From NCBI RefSeq assembly GCF_016808335.1, contig NC_053141.1:23604640-23668639 (forward strand): 64,000 bases of DNA. The letters are read 5' to 3'. The stretch comes from Panicum virgatum. Taxonomy: Eukaryota > Streptophyta > Magnoliopsida > Poales > Poaceae. A program made the translations under genes and the position numbers. How positions within the stretch are numbered: position 1 is the first letter of the stretch; the number at the start of each line of letters is the position of its first letter. The notes under the pieces are model-generated. The model saw only the letters and a list, made by a program, of their open reading frames with translations. It made no database searches and was not told the origin of the DNA. Of this stretch, positions 10,402 to 21,559 are shown in pieces.

Positions 10402-10852
10402 TGTTGGCGCTCCTTAAGTATCTATTTTATCCCCTGTTTAACTTTGATAATGGCATGAATTTAATATCAGAATCACTAACCATCCTAACCTTGGCCCAAT
10501 TATTGGTCATTTTCGCGTTTGCACATATATTTTGGAGGTACTTCGTTTTTGCAGGTTTTTGACCAATTTTGGAGCATGAAATGGAGAGGCCCACGATCAC
10601 GCGATGACACAAAGAAAGACGAAGGCCAAAGCCCGAACAAAGGATCGAAGGCCATGATGATTAGAGGCCCGTTCATGCACATCCACCCTCCAATGAAGCC
10701 CAAAGGACAAAGCCCACAAGATAAGATCAAGATACTTCGGGGCTAAGCAAAGCAAAGAGATATTTAAGGAAGGATTTTCCATCCTATCCTTTTCCTCGAA
10801 GAAATCTCGAAGATAACGACGTCTAATGGGGTGCAATCATGAAAGACATAAA
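10402..10852 (+). mobile_element. Element B: truncated 3' LTR
   Basis: The sequence matches 1266-1716 closely and then breaks at 10852, where the 5' LTR continues with different bases. About 970 bp of the LTR, including its promoter, is missing. The break indicates a deletion that also removed the rest of LTR A and joined B to unrelated DNA. Confidence 0.85.
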
Positions 10853-11640
10853 TCAAGGCTCGAGATGTACTTCAAAAGAAAAAAAATGCACTATGTACAA
10901 AGGAGGCACAAATCACCTTTCGAGCTGCACCGTGAGTATTTTGCCAAAATGCCCCTATACATTCATGCAGGGCCTTGTTTAAGTTTTGCTAAAGAAAAAA
11001 GAAGTAAAAATTTGGTTAACAATAATAAATACCCTTTGAAAAAAAGAATATCTCTCTCTTGAAAAAAATTAATGGCAAAACAATCTGGGATCCATGGCTT
11101 TTGAACCTTCAAATCTGATCTTCCTTAAGCATGGATGTGAACAACTAATCTCAAGGTAAAGATAAAATCCCTTCAAAATTTCTTTAAACATCCCTCGAGT
11201 ATTTGTTGTCCACTGACCTTTTGTAGGGAATAAAAAGAAAATAACCTTCGAGCAACATGCGACAATGCAACACTTGTAGCGCTCCTTGGTTCCATGGAGG
11301 ACAGATGCACGAGGAACTAAGCAGAACAAAATACAAAGCTTTGCTTCACAAAAGCTTAGCTATTGCATTATCATTCATGCTTGGTAAGTTCTATCAGGTA
11401 AGTAATCTCACAACTCGTGCATCCTCATGTCCTGCTTCCACCCTACTAAGTTACTCATCACACATAGCTTGCCATGAAAAAAAACATAGAATCACTAAAA
11501 TAAAAAAATAGAATATAACTAAAAAAACAAAATAAAAGAAATTTAGACTTTTTCAAATACTTGTTCAATAAAAGTTTAGACTCTCTTGTATTTACAACTG
11601 GTAGAGTCATCTCTTATTTCCACCTTTGTTTTGTTGAATA
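10853..11640 (+). other. Unclassified AT-rich segment
   Basis: This segment lies between the broken 3' LTR of B and DNA that can be aligned with the 3' region of element D. It contains short frames on both strands but no motif I recognise. It may be internal DNA of F or a remnant of another insertion. Confidence 0.35.
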
Positions 11641-13129
11641 AAAGTAGGTACAAGAATAAGTGTGGGGGAGATCTCTCAAAAGCACAAGGAGCAAACTCAC
11701 TTGAGATCTCTCCCCCAACATCACGCACGACACCGACAGACCAGCTCCAAGCAACATGCCCAAGACAGGACCTAGCAGGCCAACTAAAGGGGTCGGTCAG
11801 GGCCCCCGAGGCCCGCCAAACTCCTAAGGTGGCCTGTATAGCCCTTCTTCATCCATCTCGCTGGTTTGCTCTCCTAAACTGACACCTCCCTATTCAAATA
11901 AATTCTGATCTAAAATTTCAAATCACAAAGCAAAGAAGGGCCTTGCACTCCATGCGCTTTCATGAATAAATTTGCATACTCTTTATTCCTTGCATTCTTT
12001 CTGGTTCTTGTGAACAATCATCTTCATAGGGAACCCATGCTATCTAAGTAATTGACAAATGTGATATGATTGGGTGAATGGAACCATGCACTTTCTCGCA
12101 AAGTACTTGTGATTTCTTTTCAAAAATATATAAAAAAAATGCAATGGCTTGTCTCCTCAAATTGAAAGTTCCTACCAAGGCCAAAGTTAGATTTTCATGA
12201 TCAAACCCTCATATGCAGTTTGACTTTGCTTTGAATTTTGTCAAATTCTTTGACCCTTGTTAGAGACTTGTCATACTCTCGTGATCAAGATCACGTACAC
12301 ATTTACTCACATGCTATACTTCTACCACTGGAAGATAGCAATCATTTCCATCCACTCACAAAATAAAACTCCAAGTTCTATCTTTACTCTCTCTCCAAGG
12401 TTACCATCAAGGATATGGGCTATACAAAAAGAAATAAAAGATGCATACCCAAAGAAGGTACGCCACATGCTTTAAAAGCATGACAAAAAGAAAAAAAAAG
12501 GGAAAAGATGCATACCCAAAGAAGGTATGCCACATGTCCACAAGACATATCAAAAAATGGGAGAAGAAAAAAATATAATAATAATAAATATATATAGCCC
12601 ATGTCCAAGAAACAAATACAAGGAGAGAGATAGATCATGCAAAGGAGTTCATTCACTATCCACCAAAAATATTCCACACACTTGCACCTCTTGATCAGGT
12701 TGTATGACTCGTTTCTGCTTGGATCTTGTTTTTGACTTAACAATATAAGCAAAGCAAACATTCCTTTTTATTCCTACCCTGAGCTCCACATAAGCCTGAT
12801 TAGATGGTAGGAGAAAAGAAGGCAACAACTTTGCCTTGGTGAGGTTCTGAAACAAAAAGAGTGATTTAAGAGAATAATTTGAGGAGCAAGACTATGCTTT
12901 AGTTTTCAAAAAAAATATAAAAACCCAAGTTTCTCAGCAGGAAGAGCTAAGAACCTGAAGTCTGCTTCATTCCGTTCTTCAATTACCCAAGAAAACATGG
13001 TAGACACTCAAAAGTTCACAAGAATTGGAGGAAGCTTGGAATAACTTTTATGCAGGTTATGTTCAAGGAGTGGCATCTACCTTAGTCCTTCAAACTTTAA
13101 TCGAGGACGAGCAAAGGCTAAGTGTGGGG
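11641..13129 (+). mobile_element. Element F: 3' internal non-coding region
   Basis: From about 11940 the sequence follows 52600-53680 of element D in order: the GGAACCCATGCT block with a CTAAGTAATTGAC stretch, the GATCAAGATCACGTACAC block, tandem CAAAGAA-loop hairpins, and the pre-PPT hairpin. F and D are therefore related Athila-like elements. The coding part of F is absent from the window. Confidence 0.7.
12443..12530 (+). repeat. Tandem CAAAGAA-loop hairpins of F
   Basis: Hairpin 1: GCATACC (12443-12449), loop CAAAGAA, GGTACGC (12457-12463), one A-C mismatch. Hairpin 2: GCATACC (12510-12516), loop CAAAGAA, GGTATGC (12524-12530), perfect 7 bp. They lie about 600-680 bases before the PPT. 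Equivalent pairs occur in D and E. Confidence 0.7.
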
Positions 13130-13134
13130 GTGTT
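13101..13134 (+). promoter_or_regulatory. Pre-PPT signal and polypurine tract of F
   Basis: TCGAGGACGAGCAAAGG and AAGTGTGGGGGTGTT match the 3' boundary of D at 53649-53681. The LTR expected at once after it is displaced 15.3 kb to 28429 by solo LTR C. Confidence 0.8.
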
Positions 13135-13537
13135 TGTAACACCCTAGTTTAAATTTCAGCACTTTTTAATAAATTTAATTGGCTTTATTTAAATTTATAA
13201 GGTTTATTGTGTTTAGAATGGCATTTAATCTAATTTTTGTTCCTCAAGTATTTAAAAATTCTATCATAGGTTAAAATTTTGGTGTTGCATTCATGCTGGT
13301 GCATAGTTTTAATTATTTGAGTGTGGTTTGAATTCAAATTTGTATTTGAATTCAAACTTTGTTTGTTTGTTTTAGAAATAGAAGTAGTGAAAGAAAAGGG
13401 AAACCAAACCCAGTGCCCAACCCAAACAAACCCCTGCGCGGCCTAGCCTTCCCCTTCACCCTTTCCCCTCACCTCAGCCCGCTTCCTCGGCCCAACCATT
13501 CTCCCACCGGCCCTTTTTCCCCAGCAAACTGGCCTGC

Positions 13538-15194
13538 TGAAAGCATCTAGGCCCCTAATTCGAGTTTTGGTAATTAATGACAACGGTTTATGGATTAACG
13601 ATTTCATTTGAGATAATGAGTATAGGTTGATTCACGAATGAAAGAGATTTGGTTGTGAACGTATGGAGTTTTGGAGATGTTGAGCAAAGCTCGGGCTCAA
13701 GGCAAAGGTAAAATAGGGCTTTTGCATTTTACCGGTCACAAGGAGTTCAGTGGATGAAAAGTGACCGGATTTGTTGGATAGATAGCCGTACTATCAAGAG
13801 GGGTTGTGTACTCATGCTTGACGGGTCTTTAGTGCCATTTTGCTCAAAATATCTAGTTGCATGCATGAGGGCTAACGGCGTTTTGAAAAGATTTGAAAAA
13901 GACTAAGTTTGAGAGCTGACTGAGTAACGGCGGACAGTCCGCACCCGAGGGGCGGACAGTCCGATCCCGTTCCAGAGAGCTTGCAGAGGCTCTGGTGGTC
14001 TGGTGGACAGTCCGGCCCAGGTTGGCGGACGGTCCGCCACCTCTTCTCAGTTTTGTACCAGAGAGGGTGTCTCTCTGGTGGGCTTCAAAGTTGAACGGCG
14101 GACAGTCCGCCCAGGGGGAGCAGACGGTCCACCGGCTAATCTCAGATTTGTACCAGAGAGGTTGTTTCTCTGGTTTGGGCTGCAAAGTGAACTGCGGACG
14201 GTCCGCTCCTAAGGCTCGGACAGTCCGCAGGCTAACTTCAAAGTTGTTCCAGAGACGTTGTTGGTCTCTGGTGGTGTGGAACACATAACTGCGGACGGTC
14301 CGCCCCTGGGGAGCGGACGGTCCGCCAGGGCTTAACGGCTAGTTCTGACACGCATTAAATGCACTCTGACTCACTGGTTTATAACGGCGGACAGTCCGGT
14401 TTTTGAAACGCGGACGGTCCGCGACTTCGCAGAAAAGAGGGTAACGGCTAGTTTTTGAAGGGGTGTCTATATATACCCATTGCCCGGCATTTGGGGGGTT
14501 CTCTTGGCCTTTTGGACTGCATACTTGACATCTTAGAGCTAAGGCATCCCTCCCTCACACACACTTGCTTAGAGATTGCATTCTTGAGGGTGTGAGAGCT
14601 TCCTAGTGCATTGCATCAAGAGTTTGAACTTTGTGGCATTAGTGAAACTTCAAGCAAGCGTCATCAACTTGTTACTCTTGGGAGTTGCCGCTCCCTAGAC
14701 GGCTTGGAGAAGAGGATTTCGTGGAGCTCCTCCAAGGAGATTGTTGAGGAGCCCCGATTTCGGTTGTGAGAGGTCTTGTGCTCACCTCACCGGAGTGGTG
14801 AAGAGCAACTCTATTGGAATCGAGGTGTGGAGTGGTTCCTTGATTCAAGCCGGCTCAAGATCAAGAGGTTCTTGATAGAGGAGCGATTGATTCTTGGAAT
14901 CCACCTCAACGTGGATTAGGGGTGACCAGCAAGTCATCGACACCACGGGATAAATTCTTGTGTCAAGCTTGGTTACTTTTCTTGCTCTCTTTAATTCTTG
15001 CTTTTACTTTGAGCAATTTACTTTACTAGAGCTTGATTTGTATCTTGTCACCCTAGGTTGCAAACCCATGTAGAGATAGTTATAGCTTGACATAGGGCTT
15101 TCCTTTGTTACTAATTAAATTTCTCTAGTGTTGTTGTCTTTAGATTTTAAACCGCCTATTCACCCCCCCTCTAGTCGTTGTTCTTGATCCTACA
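13538..15194 (+). mobile_element. Sirevirus 5' LTR
   Basis: It starts TGAAAGCATC and ends GATCCTACA, 1657 bp. Between about 13925 and 14430 there are around ten copies of the palindrome CGGACAGTCCG or CGGACGGTCCG, upstream of the TATATATA box at 14468. Confidence 0.92.
14468..14475 (+). promoter_or_regulatory. TATA box of the Sirevirus 5' LTR
   Basis: TATATATA lies directly after the CGGACNGTCCG palindrome cluster and about 720 bases before the LTR end. The 3' LTR has the same box at 24675-24682. Confidence 0.65.
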
Positions 15195-15196
15195 AG

Positions 15197-15208
15197 TGGT
15201 ACTAGAGC
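15197..15208 (+). promoter_or_regulatory. Sirevirus primer binding site
   Basis: TGGTACTAGAGC starts two bases after the LTR. It differs by an exchange of two bases from TGGTATCAGAGC, the usual initiator-Met site of copia elements. Confidence 0.8.
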
Positions 15209-15253
15209 TAAGTACTCCATTAATTGCGGATTTAACCATCTTGGAGTAGAACA

Positions 15254-17149
15254 ATGACTAGTGATCATGGGATTCATGTTGGGAAGCCACCGTTCTTTGA
15301 TGGGAACAATTATGATTATTGGAAGACTAGGATGTCGGCTCATCTCAAAGCCATGAGTAGAAAGCTATGGAGAGTAGTAAGTGATGGATATGTCATTTTG
15401 GACCCAAAAAATTTGACACCCCTAGATGAGGAAAATGAGACACTAAATGATCAAGGGGTTAATGTGCTCTTTAGTGCTCTTGATGTGAATGAATTTAATA
15501 GAGTCAAGAGCCTCACAAATGCAAATGACATATGGAAGAAGCTCATGGAAATTCATGAGGGCACATCAACTGTGAAGGAGGCCAAGTTATATTTTCTTAA
15601 AGGGAATTTTAGTGAATTCACCATGAAGAAGGATGAGAGTATAGCCGAGATGTTCAACCGGCTAAATGACATTGTGAATGACCTCAAGGGACTTGGATTT
15701 GAGGTACCGGATGGGGATTTCAACCACAAATTTCTTAGATGTCTTCCGGAAAGATATGACACAATTGTGACCTTAATTGTAAGGTCAAATGTGAAGACCG
15801 CAACTCCCACTCAAATATTGGGAGAAATTCTCACCCATGACATGTTCAAGAAATCTCAAGATGAAGCTCATGGTGGAGAAATTGATGTGAAAAAGAAAAG
15901 TGTGGCATTCAAAGCTCAAGATAGCAAAAATGAAGAAGAAAGTGGGTGCCAAGAAGAAGAATCGGATGAGGAGATGGCTCTCTTTGTCAAGAGATTCAAT
16001 AGAATGATGAGCAAGAAGAACTTTGGCAAGAGAGGTCAATCATCAAGAAAAAATCCTTTTGTGGACAAGACTTGCTTCAATTGTGGTGAAGTGGGTCATA
16101 TCATTGTCAATTGTACAAACAAGAAAAAGGACAAGAAAAATGATGAAAAGAAGAAGAAGTTCATCAAGAAGAAGAAGAATGGCCAAGCTTATTTTGTTGA
16201 ATGGGATTCCGATGCAAGCTCCGATGATGATGATGATGATGATGATGACAAGCCATCCAAGGGAGTTGCCGGGATCGCCATCAAGGATGCTCCATCACTC
16301 TTCTCTACACCACATTGTCTTATGGCAAAGGGTGGTGCAAAGGTACAACAAGATGGTGAACTTGATGAACTTTCATATGATGATCTTGTTCAAATGCTTA
16401 ATGATACCGATGAATTCATGACAAAGGAAAAGGCTAAGTTGAAGGACTTGAAGTTGAAGTTTACTTCTCTTCAAGATTCCTATGAGGAGCTAAAGACTTC
16501 TCATGAGAATTTCAAAGAAACTCCTGAGAAGCTTGAGGAAGCTCACAATACCTTGCTTAATCATGAAAGAAAAGCAACATTGAGCATTGGTGTTAATTGT
16601 GATTTAATTGATGATAAATCTTGTGGCTCTAGCTCTACTAGCTCTCTTTGCACCAAAATTGATAACCCATCTTGCAATGAATCTCTCATTATGGAAAATG
16701 ATTTGTTAAAGAAAGAGATTACTTGCTTGACTAATGATTTGAGAAAGTGCTATGATAGTAGAGCAAAGTTTAATCATTGTTGGGCAAGCCAAAAGTTCAC
16801 CTTGAACAAGCAAGGGTTTGGATATATTCCTAAGAAAGGGAAGAAGGCTTTTGTGCAAACCAAAACTACTTTTGTGAAGAGTAGTTGCAAGCCATATTGT
16901 GAAAAATGCAAGAAGGTTGGTCATGTTGAGAAGAATTGCACCAACAAGAAAGTCATATCCTTTGATTCAAGTTACATGCTTATGAAAAATTCAAATGGCA
17001 ATGTTAGTGCAAAATTTGTTGGGATACCTATAAATGGTGCTAAAAAGAATGCCATTTGGGTGCCAAAAGTCTTGGTCACTAATGTGGTCACTAACGTTCA
17101 AGGACCCAAGAAAGTTTGGGTACCTAAAAGAGTTACTTCCTCTTTGTAG
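15254..17149 (+). pseudogene. gag: Sirevirus gag region of the gag-pol frame
   Basis: The frame opens 46 bases after the PBS and encodes a copia Gag (UBN2-type) with the start FFDGNNYDYWKTRM and the capsid signature KFLRCLPERYD. The first CCHC knuckle CFNCGEVGHIIVNC is at about residues 273-286. An aspartate run encoded by GAT repeats follows at about residues 326-333, and a second CCHC knuckle CEKCKKVGHVEKNC lies at about residues 548-561. The frame ends at TAG 17147-17149, one transition from the sense codon CAG, and conserved protease sequence continues in the same frame. Two widely spaced knuckles are unusual for copia Gag. Confidence 0.88.
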
Positions 17150-18145
17150 GTGAATTACAAGTCCGGAGGAAGGCATTGGGTGCTTGATAGTGGATGCACT
17201 CAACACATGACCGGAGATCCAATGATGTTTTCCTCTCTAGATGAGAATGTGGGTGGCTATAGTGACATCATCTTTGGTGACAATAGCCGGGGCAAAGTCA
17301 AAGGAGTTGGTACAATTCCTATCTCAAGCGGTCATTCTCTTTCAAAAGTTTTGTTGGTTGATTCTCTCAAGTTTAATCTCTTAGCGGTCACTCAACTTTG
17401 TGATTTTGGATATAAGTGTAGTTTCACTAAAGATGATGTTGTAGTGACTAGCTTGGATGGAAAAGATCACATCTTTACGGGTTTTAGACATGAGGATGTA
17501 TATCTTGTGGATTTTGCTACTAAAGAGGCAAACTTGTCTACTTGCTTGTTCACTCAATCATCCTTGGGTTGGTTATGGCATAGAAGGCTTGGTCATGTTG
17601 GCATGAAGCAACTCAACCGAGTTTTGAAGCATGACTTGGTAGTTGGGTTGAAGAATGTTAAGTTTGAAAAAGATAAGTTATGTAGTGCATGTCAAGCCGG
17701 AAAGCAATTTGCAAATACTCATCCCACTAAGAATGTCATGTCAACCGAGAGACCATTGGAATTATTGCATATGGATTTATTTGGTCCTACAACATATAGA
17801 AGTATTGGTGGAAATTGCTATTGTCTTGTGGTAGTAGATGATTACTCAAGATATACATGGGTTTTCTTTCTTCATGACAAGGCCGATACATATGACACAT
17901 TCAAGAAATTCTTTACAAGGGCCGAAAATGAATTTGAGCTCAAGGTGAAGAAAGTGAGGAGTGACAATGGAAGTGAGTTTAGAAATACAAGAGTTGAGGA
18001 ATGGTGTGATGGGAAAGGAATCAAGCATGAATTCTCAACCAAGTACACTCCGGAACAAAATGGTCTTGTTGAGAGGAAAAATAGAACCTTAATTAATATG
18101 GCAAGATCAATGCTCTCCGAAAACAATGTTTCGGATAGCTTTTAG
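17150..18145 (+). pseudogene. pol: Sirevirus protease and integrase segment
   Basis: The segment continues the gag frame without a shift. Protease: WVLDSGCTQHMTG, with the DSG catalytic motif about 10 residues in. Integrase: an HHCC zinc-binding site from HRRLGHVG to CSACQAGKQ, then a DDE core with aspartates in LLHMDLFGP and VRSDNGSEF and glutamate in EQNGLVERKN. The frame stops at TAG 18143-18145, which sits where a tryptophan codon is usual, so a single G-to-A change explains it. Protein order protease-integrase-RT places the element in Ty1/copia. Confidence 0.9.
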
Positions 18146-19168
18146 GCCGAAGCAATCAACACGGCTTGTCATGCCTCAAATAGATTGTATTGCCATAGAT
18201 TTCATAACAAGACCCCTTATGAGTTGCTCATTGGAAGGAAGCCAAATATATCATATTTTAGAGTGTTTGGTTGCAAATGTTATATTCTCAAGAAGGGAAC
18301 TCGGTTATCAAAGTTTCAAAGCAAATGTGATGAGGGTTTTCTTCTTGGATATTTATCTAGTAGCAAGGCGTATCGGGTCTACAACAAAACACATGGCATT
18401 GTTGAAGAAGCATATGATGTTGAGTTTGATGAAACCAATGGGTCTCACAATGAACAAGAAAATCTTGATGATGTGATAAGTGATGGTTTGAGAAATGCAA
18501 TGAAAAACATGTCAATTGGAGATGTTAGACCAAGAGAAGAAGATGAAGATAAAGATGGTCCTTCTATCTCTATTAGAGTTAATCCTTCCACTTCTATCTC
18601 AAATGATCAAGCACAATCAATTGTACAAGATTCAAGTAATGATGATTCTCAAGTACAAGATCAAGTTGGTTCATCTAGTGCACATTCTTCACCAACTCAG
18701 GAACCCATTGTTCCTCAAAGAATTCATCATGTTCTTGCAAAGGATCATCCGGTGGATCAAATCATGGGTGATATTAGTAAGGGTGTCCAAACTCAATCTC
18801 GCATTGCTTCATTTTGTGAACATTATTCTTTTGTATCTTTTCTTGAACCTAACCATGTAGATGAAGCTTTGAGAGATCCGGATTGGGTGAATGCTATGCA
18901 TGAAGAATTAAATAATTTCACCCGGAATCAAGTTTGGGATCTAGTTGAGAGGCCCAAGAATTATAATGTTATTGGCACTAAATGGATCTTTAGAAACAAG
19001 CAAAATGAAGATGGAATGGTTGTGAGAAACAAGGCAAGATTGGTAGCTCAAGGCTTCACTCAAGTCGAAGGTTTGGATTTCGGTGAAACTTTCGCTCCCG
19101 TTGCTAGATTAGAAGCTATTAGAATTTTATTAGCTTATGCTTGCTCTCATAACATAAAACTTTTTTAA
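18146..19168 (+). pseudogene. pol: Sirevirus integrase C-terminus and RT N-terminus
   Basis: The same frame carries the end of integrase ([17 protein letters not shown] region followed by the VFGCKCYI block). A low-complexity acidic and serine-rich linker follows, then the start of reverse transcriptase ([42 protein letters not shown]). TAA at 19166-19168 interrupts the RT immediately before MDVKSAFLNG. CAA to TAA, one C-to-T change, would account for it. Confidence 0.88.
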
Positions 19169-20380
19169 ATGGATGTGAAAAGTGCTTTCTTGAATGGCAA
19201 GATTGGTGAACTTGTTTTTGTTGAGCAACCTCCCGATTTTGAAGATCCAAAGAAGCCAAATCATGTATACAAGCTCTCTAAAGCTCTTTATGGTCTTAAG
19301 CAAGCTCCACGAGCTTGGTATGAAAGATTGAGGAACTTTCTTATCTCTAAGGGCTTCAAAATTGGTAAGGTTGATACTACTTTGTTCACTAAAGATATTG
19401 GTAAAGATTTGTTTGTTTGTAAAATTTATGTTGATGATATTATTTTTGGTTCAACTAACCCAAGTTTTTGTGAGGAATTTGGTGAAATGATGTCTAGGGA
19501 ATTTGAGATGTCCATGATTGGTGAATTAAGTTTCTTTCTTGGACTTCAAATCAAGCAACTCAAGGAAGGCACCTTTGTGTGTCAATCAAAATATGTGAAG
19601 GATATCTTGAAGAAATTTGGTTTGGAAGATGCAAAACCAATCAAGACTCCTATGGCCACCAATGGGCATCTCGACCTAGATGAGGGAGGTAACCCGGTTG
19701 ACCAAAAGCTTTACCGTTCTATGATTGATAGTTTGCTTTATTTGACCGCATCTAGGCCCGACATCATGTTTAGTGTTTTCATGTGTGCACAATTTCAAGC
19801 CACACCTAGAGAATGTCATTTGACCGCCGTCAAAAGGATCTTGAGATACTTGAAATATTCTCCAAATATTGGTTTATGGTATCCCAAGGGTGCTCATTTT
19901 GATTTGGTTGGATTCTCGGATTCGGATTATGCGGGGTGCAAGGTTGATAGGAAAAGCACATCCGGTGGTTGTCAATTTCTTGGAAGATCTCTTGTATCAT
20001 GGTCATCAAAGAAGCAAAATTCCGTGGCTCTTTCAACCGCCGAAGCGGAATATATCTCGGCCGGAAGTTGTTGTGCACAATTGTTATGGATGAAGCAAAC
20101 TCTTCTTGACTATGGTGTGAAATTTGATGAAATTCTCTTGTTGTGTGATAATGAAAGTGTCGTGAAGATTGCCTCTAATCCGGTTCAATATTCAAGAACC
20201 AAGCATATTGATATCCGCCATCATTTTCTTAGAGATCATGTGAACAAGGGTGATATCAAGATTGATGGTATTGGCACGGATGATCAATTAGCCGATATAT
20301 TTACCAAGCCTTTGGATGAATCTCGGTTTTGCAAGTTAAGAAATGAGTTAAATATCATTGACTTCTCAAATGTGGCTTGA
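19169..20380 (+). pseudogene. pol: Sirevirus RT palm and RNase H
   Basis: The frame is unchanged. RT motifs are MDVKSAFLNG, ALYGLKQAPRAWYERL and the catalytic KIYVDDIIFGST (YVDD box, intact). RNase H follows with GFSDSDYAGCKVDRKSTSG, STAEAEYISA, CDNESVVKIA and HIDIRHHFLRDH, so all four acidic positions are present, and it ends with DIFTKPLDESRF and a TGA at 20378-20380. Apart from the upstream nonsense codons this part looks functional, matching the young LTRs. Confidence 0.9.
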
Positions 20381-21559
20381 AAACTAGCACATGTGACATA
20401 TGGTTCTTTCATGCACTCTTTGTTTCAATTTTCTGAATTTTTGAGGTATTTTTGAGCCATTTATGAGTTTTCATGATTTTACTTGTTTTATTTTTGAATT
20501 CTTGTTGTAACTTGCTCAAATGAGTCTTTTGAAGGTTTTCATGCAAGATTTGAGATTTTTGGATTTTTATATGAGCAATGATCCCAAATTGAGGTTGTAA
20601 TTGAGAAAGTTGGCACAATTCTGGACAGTCTGAAATTTGGTACTGCGGACAGTCCGCGGGTAATGGGTGGACAGTCCGCCGTTCATGAGACTTGTTCACC
20701 AGAAGCTCTGCAGAGAAGTTCTCAACCTCAGAAATACATTGCGGACAGTCCGCCAAAGGACCGCGAACGGTTCGCCTGTGCTGGGCAGAATTTACCAGAT
20801 GCAGTTTCTGTCAGTTGGTAGTGTAAAAAATTCAAAGGCGGACGGTCCGCCAGGATATTGCGGACAGTCCGCGAATGGACAGAAAGGTGGGGTCGGCCAG
20901 ACTTGATTTATAAGGAGTGTCCCTCTCACTCTCCTCCACCAAACCGCACACATAGTCAAAAAGCTCTCTCTCTTTCTCTCTCAAGCACGTGGGGGAGACG
21001 ACAAGGTCAAGGCTTTTTGGCGTGGTTCCCGGACGGTCCAAGCACATCCCCGGACTCTTCTCAAGATTGTGCATCATGTCCTCTCGGTATTTTGATGAAT
21101 CCCTAACTCTTGTTCTTGGATTTCTTTATTGGAAAGAGTTAGGGTTAGATGCTCCGATCTATTTTTGGACCATGGATTCTTGAAAATACTTGGGGGATCT
21201 TATTCCTAGTGATGAGGAGATGCTTTAGTTAAAATTTGGTTGGTGGATTTGAATCGAAACATAAAATATGGGTGAATAAAAGATGAGGGCGATTTTGTGT
21301 TCCTGCACAGAACAGATGGGTCGCGGACAGTCCGCCTGCTGAACGCGGACGGTCCGCTGTGGTGGTTCATGAACTGCGGACGGTCCGCGTTCAGAAGAGC
21401 GGACGGTCTGCAAGAGTCAGATTTTCAGATGGCTGCTGAATTAACTTATATCATTCTGGATTGGTTCTATTGCTGGAGTAATTGTTCTTATGGTTAAATC
21501 TTGATCTCAGGCCACCCCGGAAGATCATCAAGGCCACTGCTTCTAAAATCAAGAAGGCA
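20381..21559 (+). other. Sirevirus pol-to-env spacer with palindromes
   Basis: This is non-coding DNA. CGGACAGTCCGC-type palindromes cluster at 20645-20880 and again at 21313-21413, the same motif as in the LTR. A purine/pyrimidine CT-rich patch and a GATGAGGAGATG stretch lie between them. It may hold a splice or promoter signal for the downstream ORF, but I cannot identify a splice site with confidence. Confidence 0.6.

Larger units (their letters stand above)
1266..10852 (+). mobile_element. Element B: gag-protease-only Athila-like Ty3/gypsy retrotransposon
   Basis: The element is bounded by a 1420 bp 5' LTR (1266-2685) and a truncated 3' LTR (10402-10852). The internal part carries a PBS at 2694, gag (2958-4634), an aspartic protease ORF (4619-5473), a GGGAGGCAACCC hairpin repeat, a broken extra ORF (6878-8536) and about 1.8 kb of non-coding DNA with two PPT-like signals. 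No reverse transcriptase, RNase H or integrase frame is visible, so it would depend on pol from another element. Over the 451 shared bases the LTRs differ at roughly 14-15 sites by eye. No TSD can be tested because the 3' LTR is cut off. Confidence 0.85.

Noticed and set aside
13999..14330. CRISPR-like spaced repeats in the Sirevirus LTR
   Set aside because: CGGACNGTCCG repeats are short, palindromic and irregularly spaced, and belong to a plant LTR. No cas genes exist.
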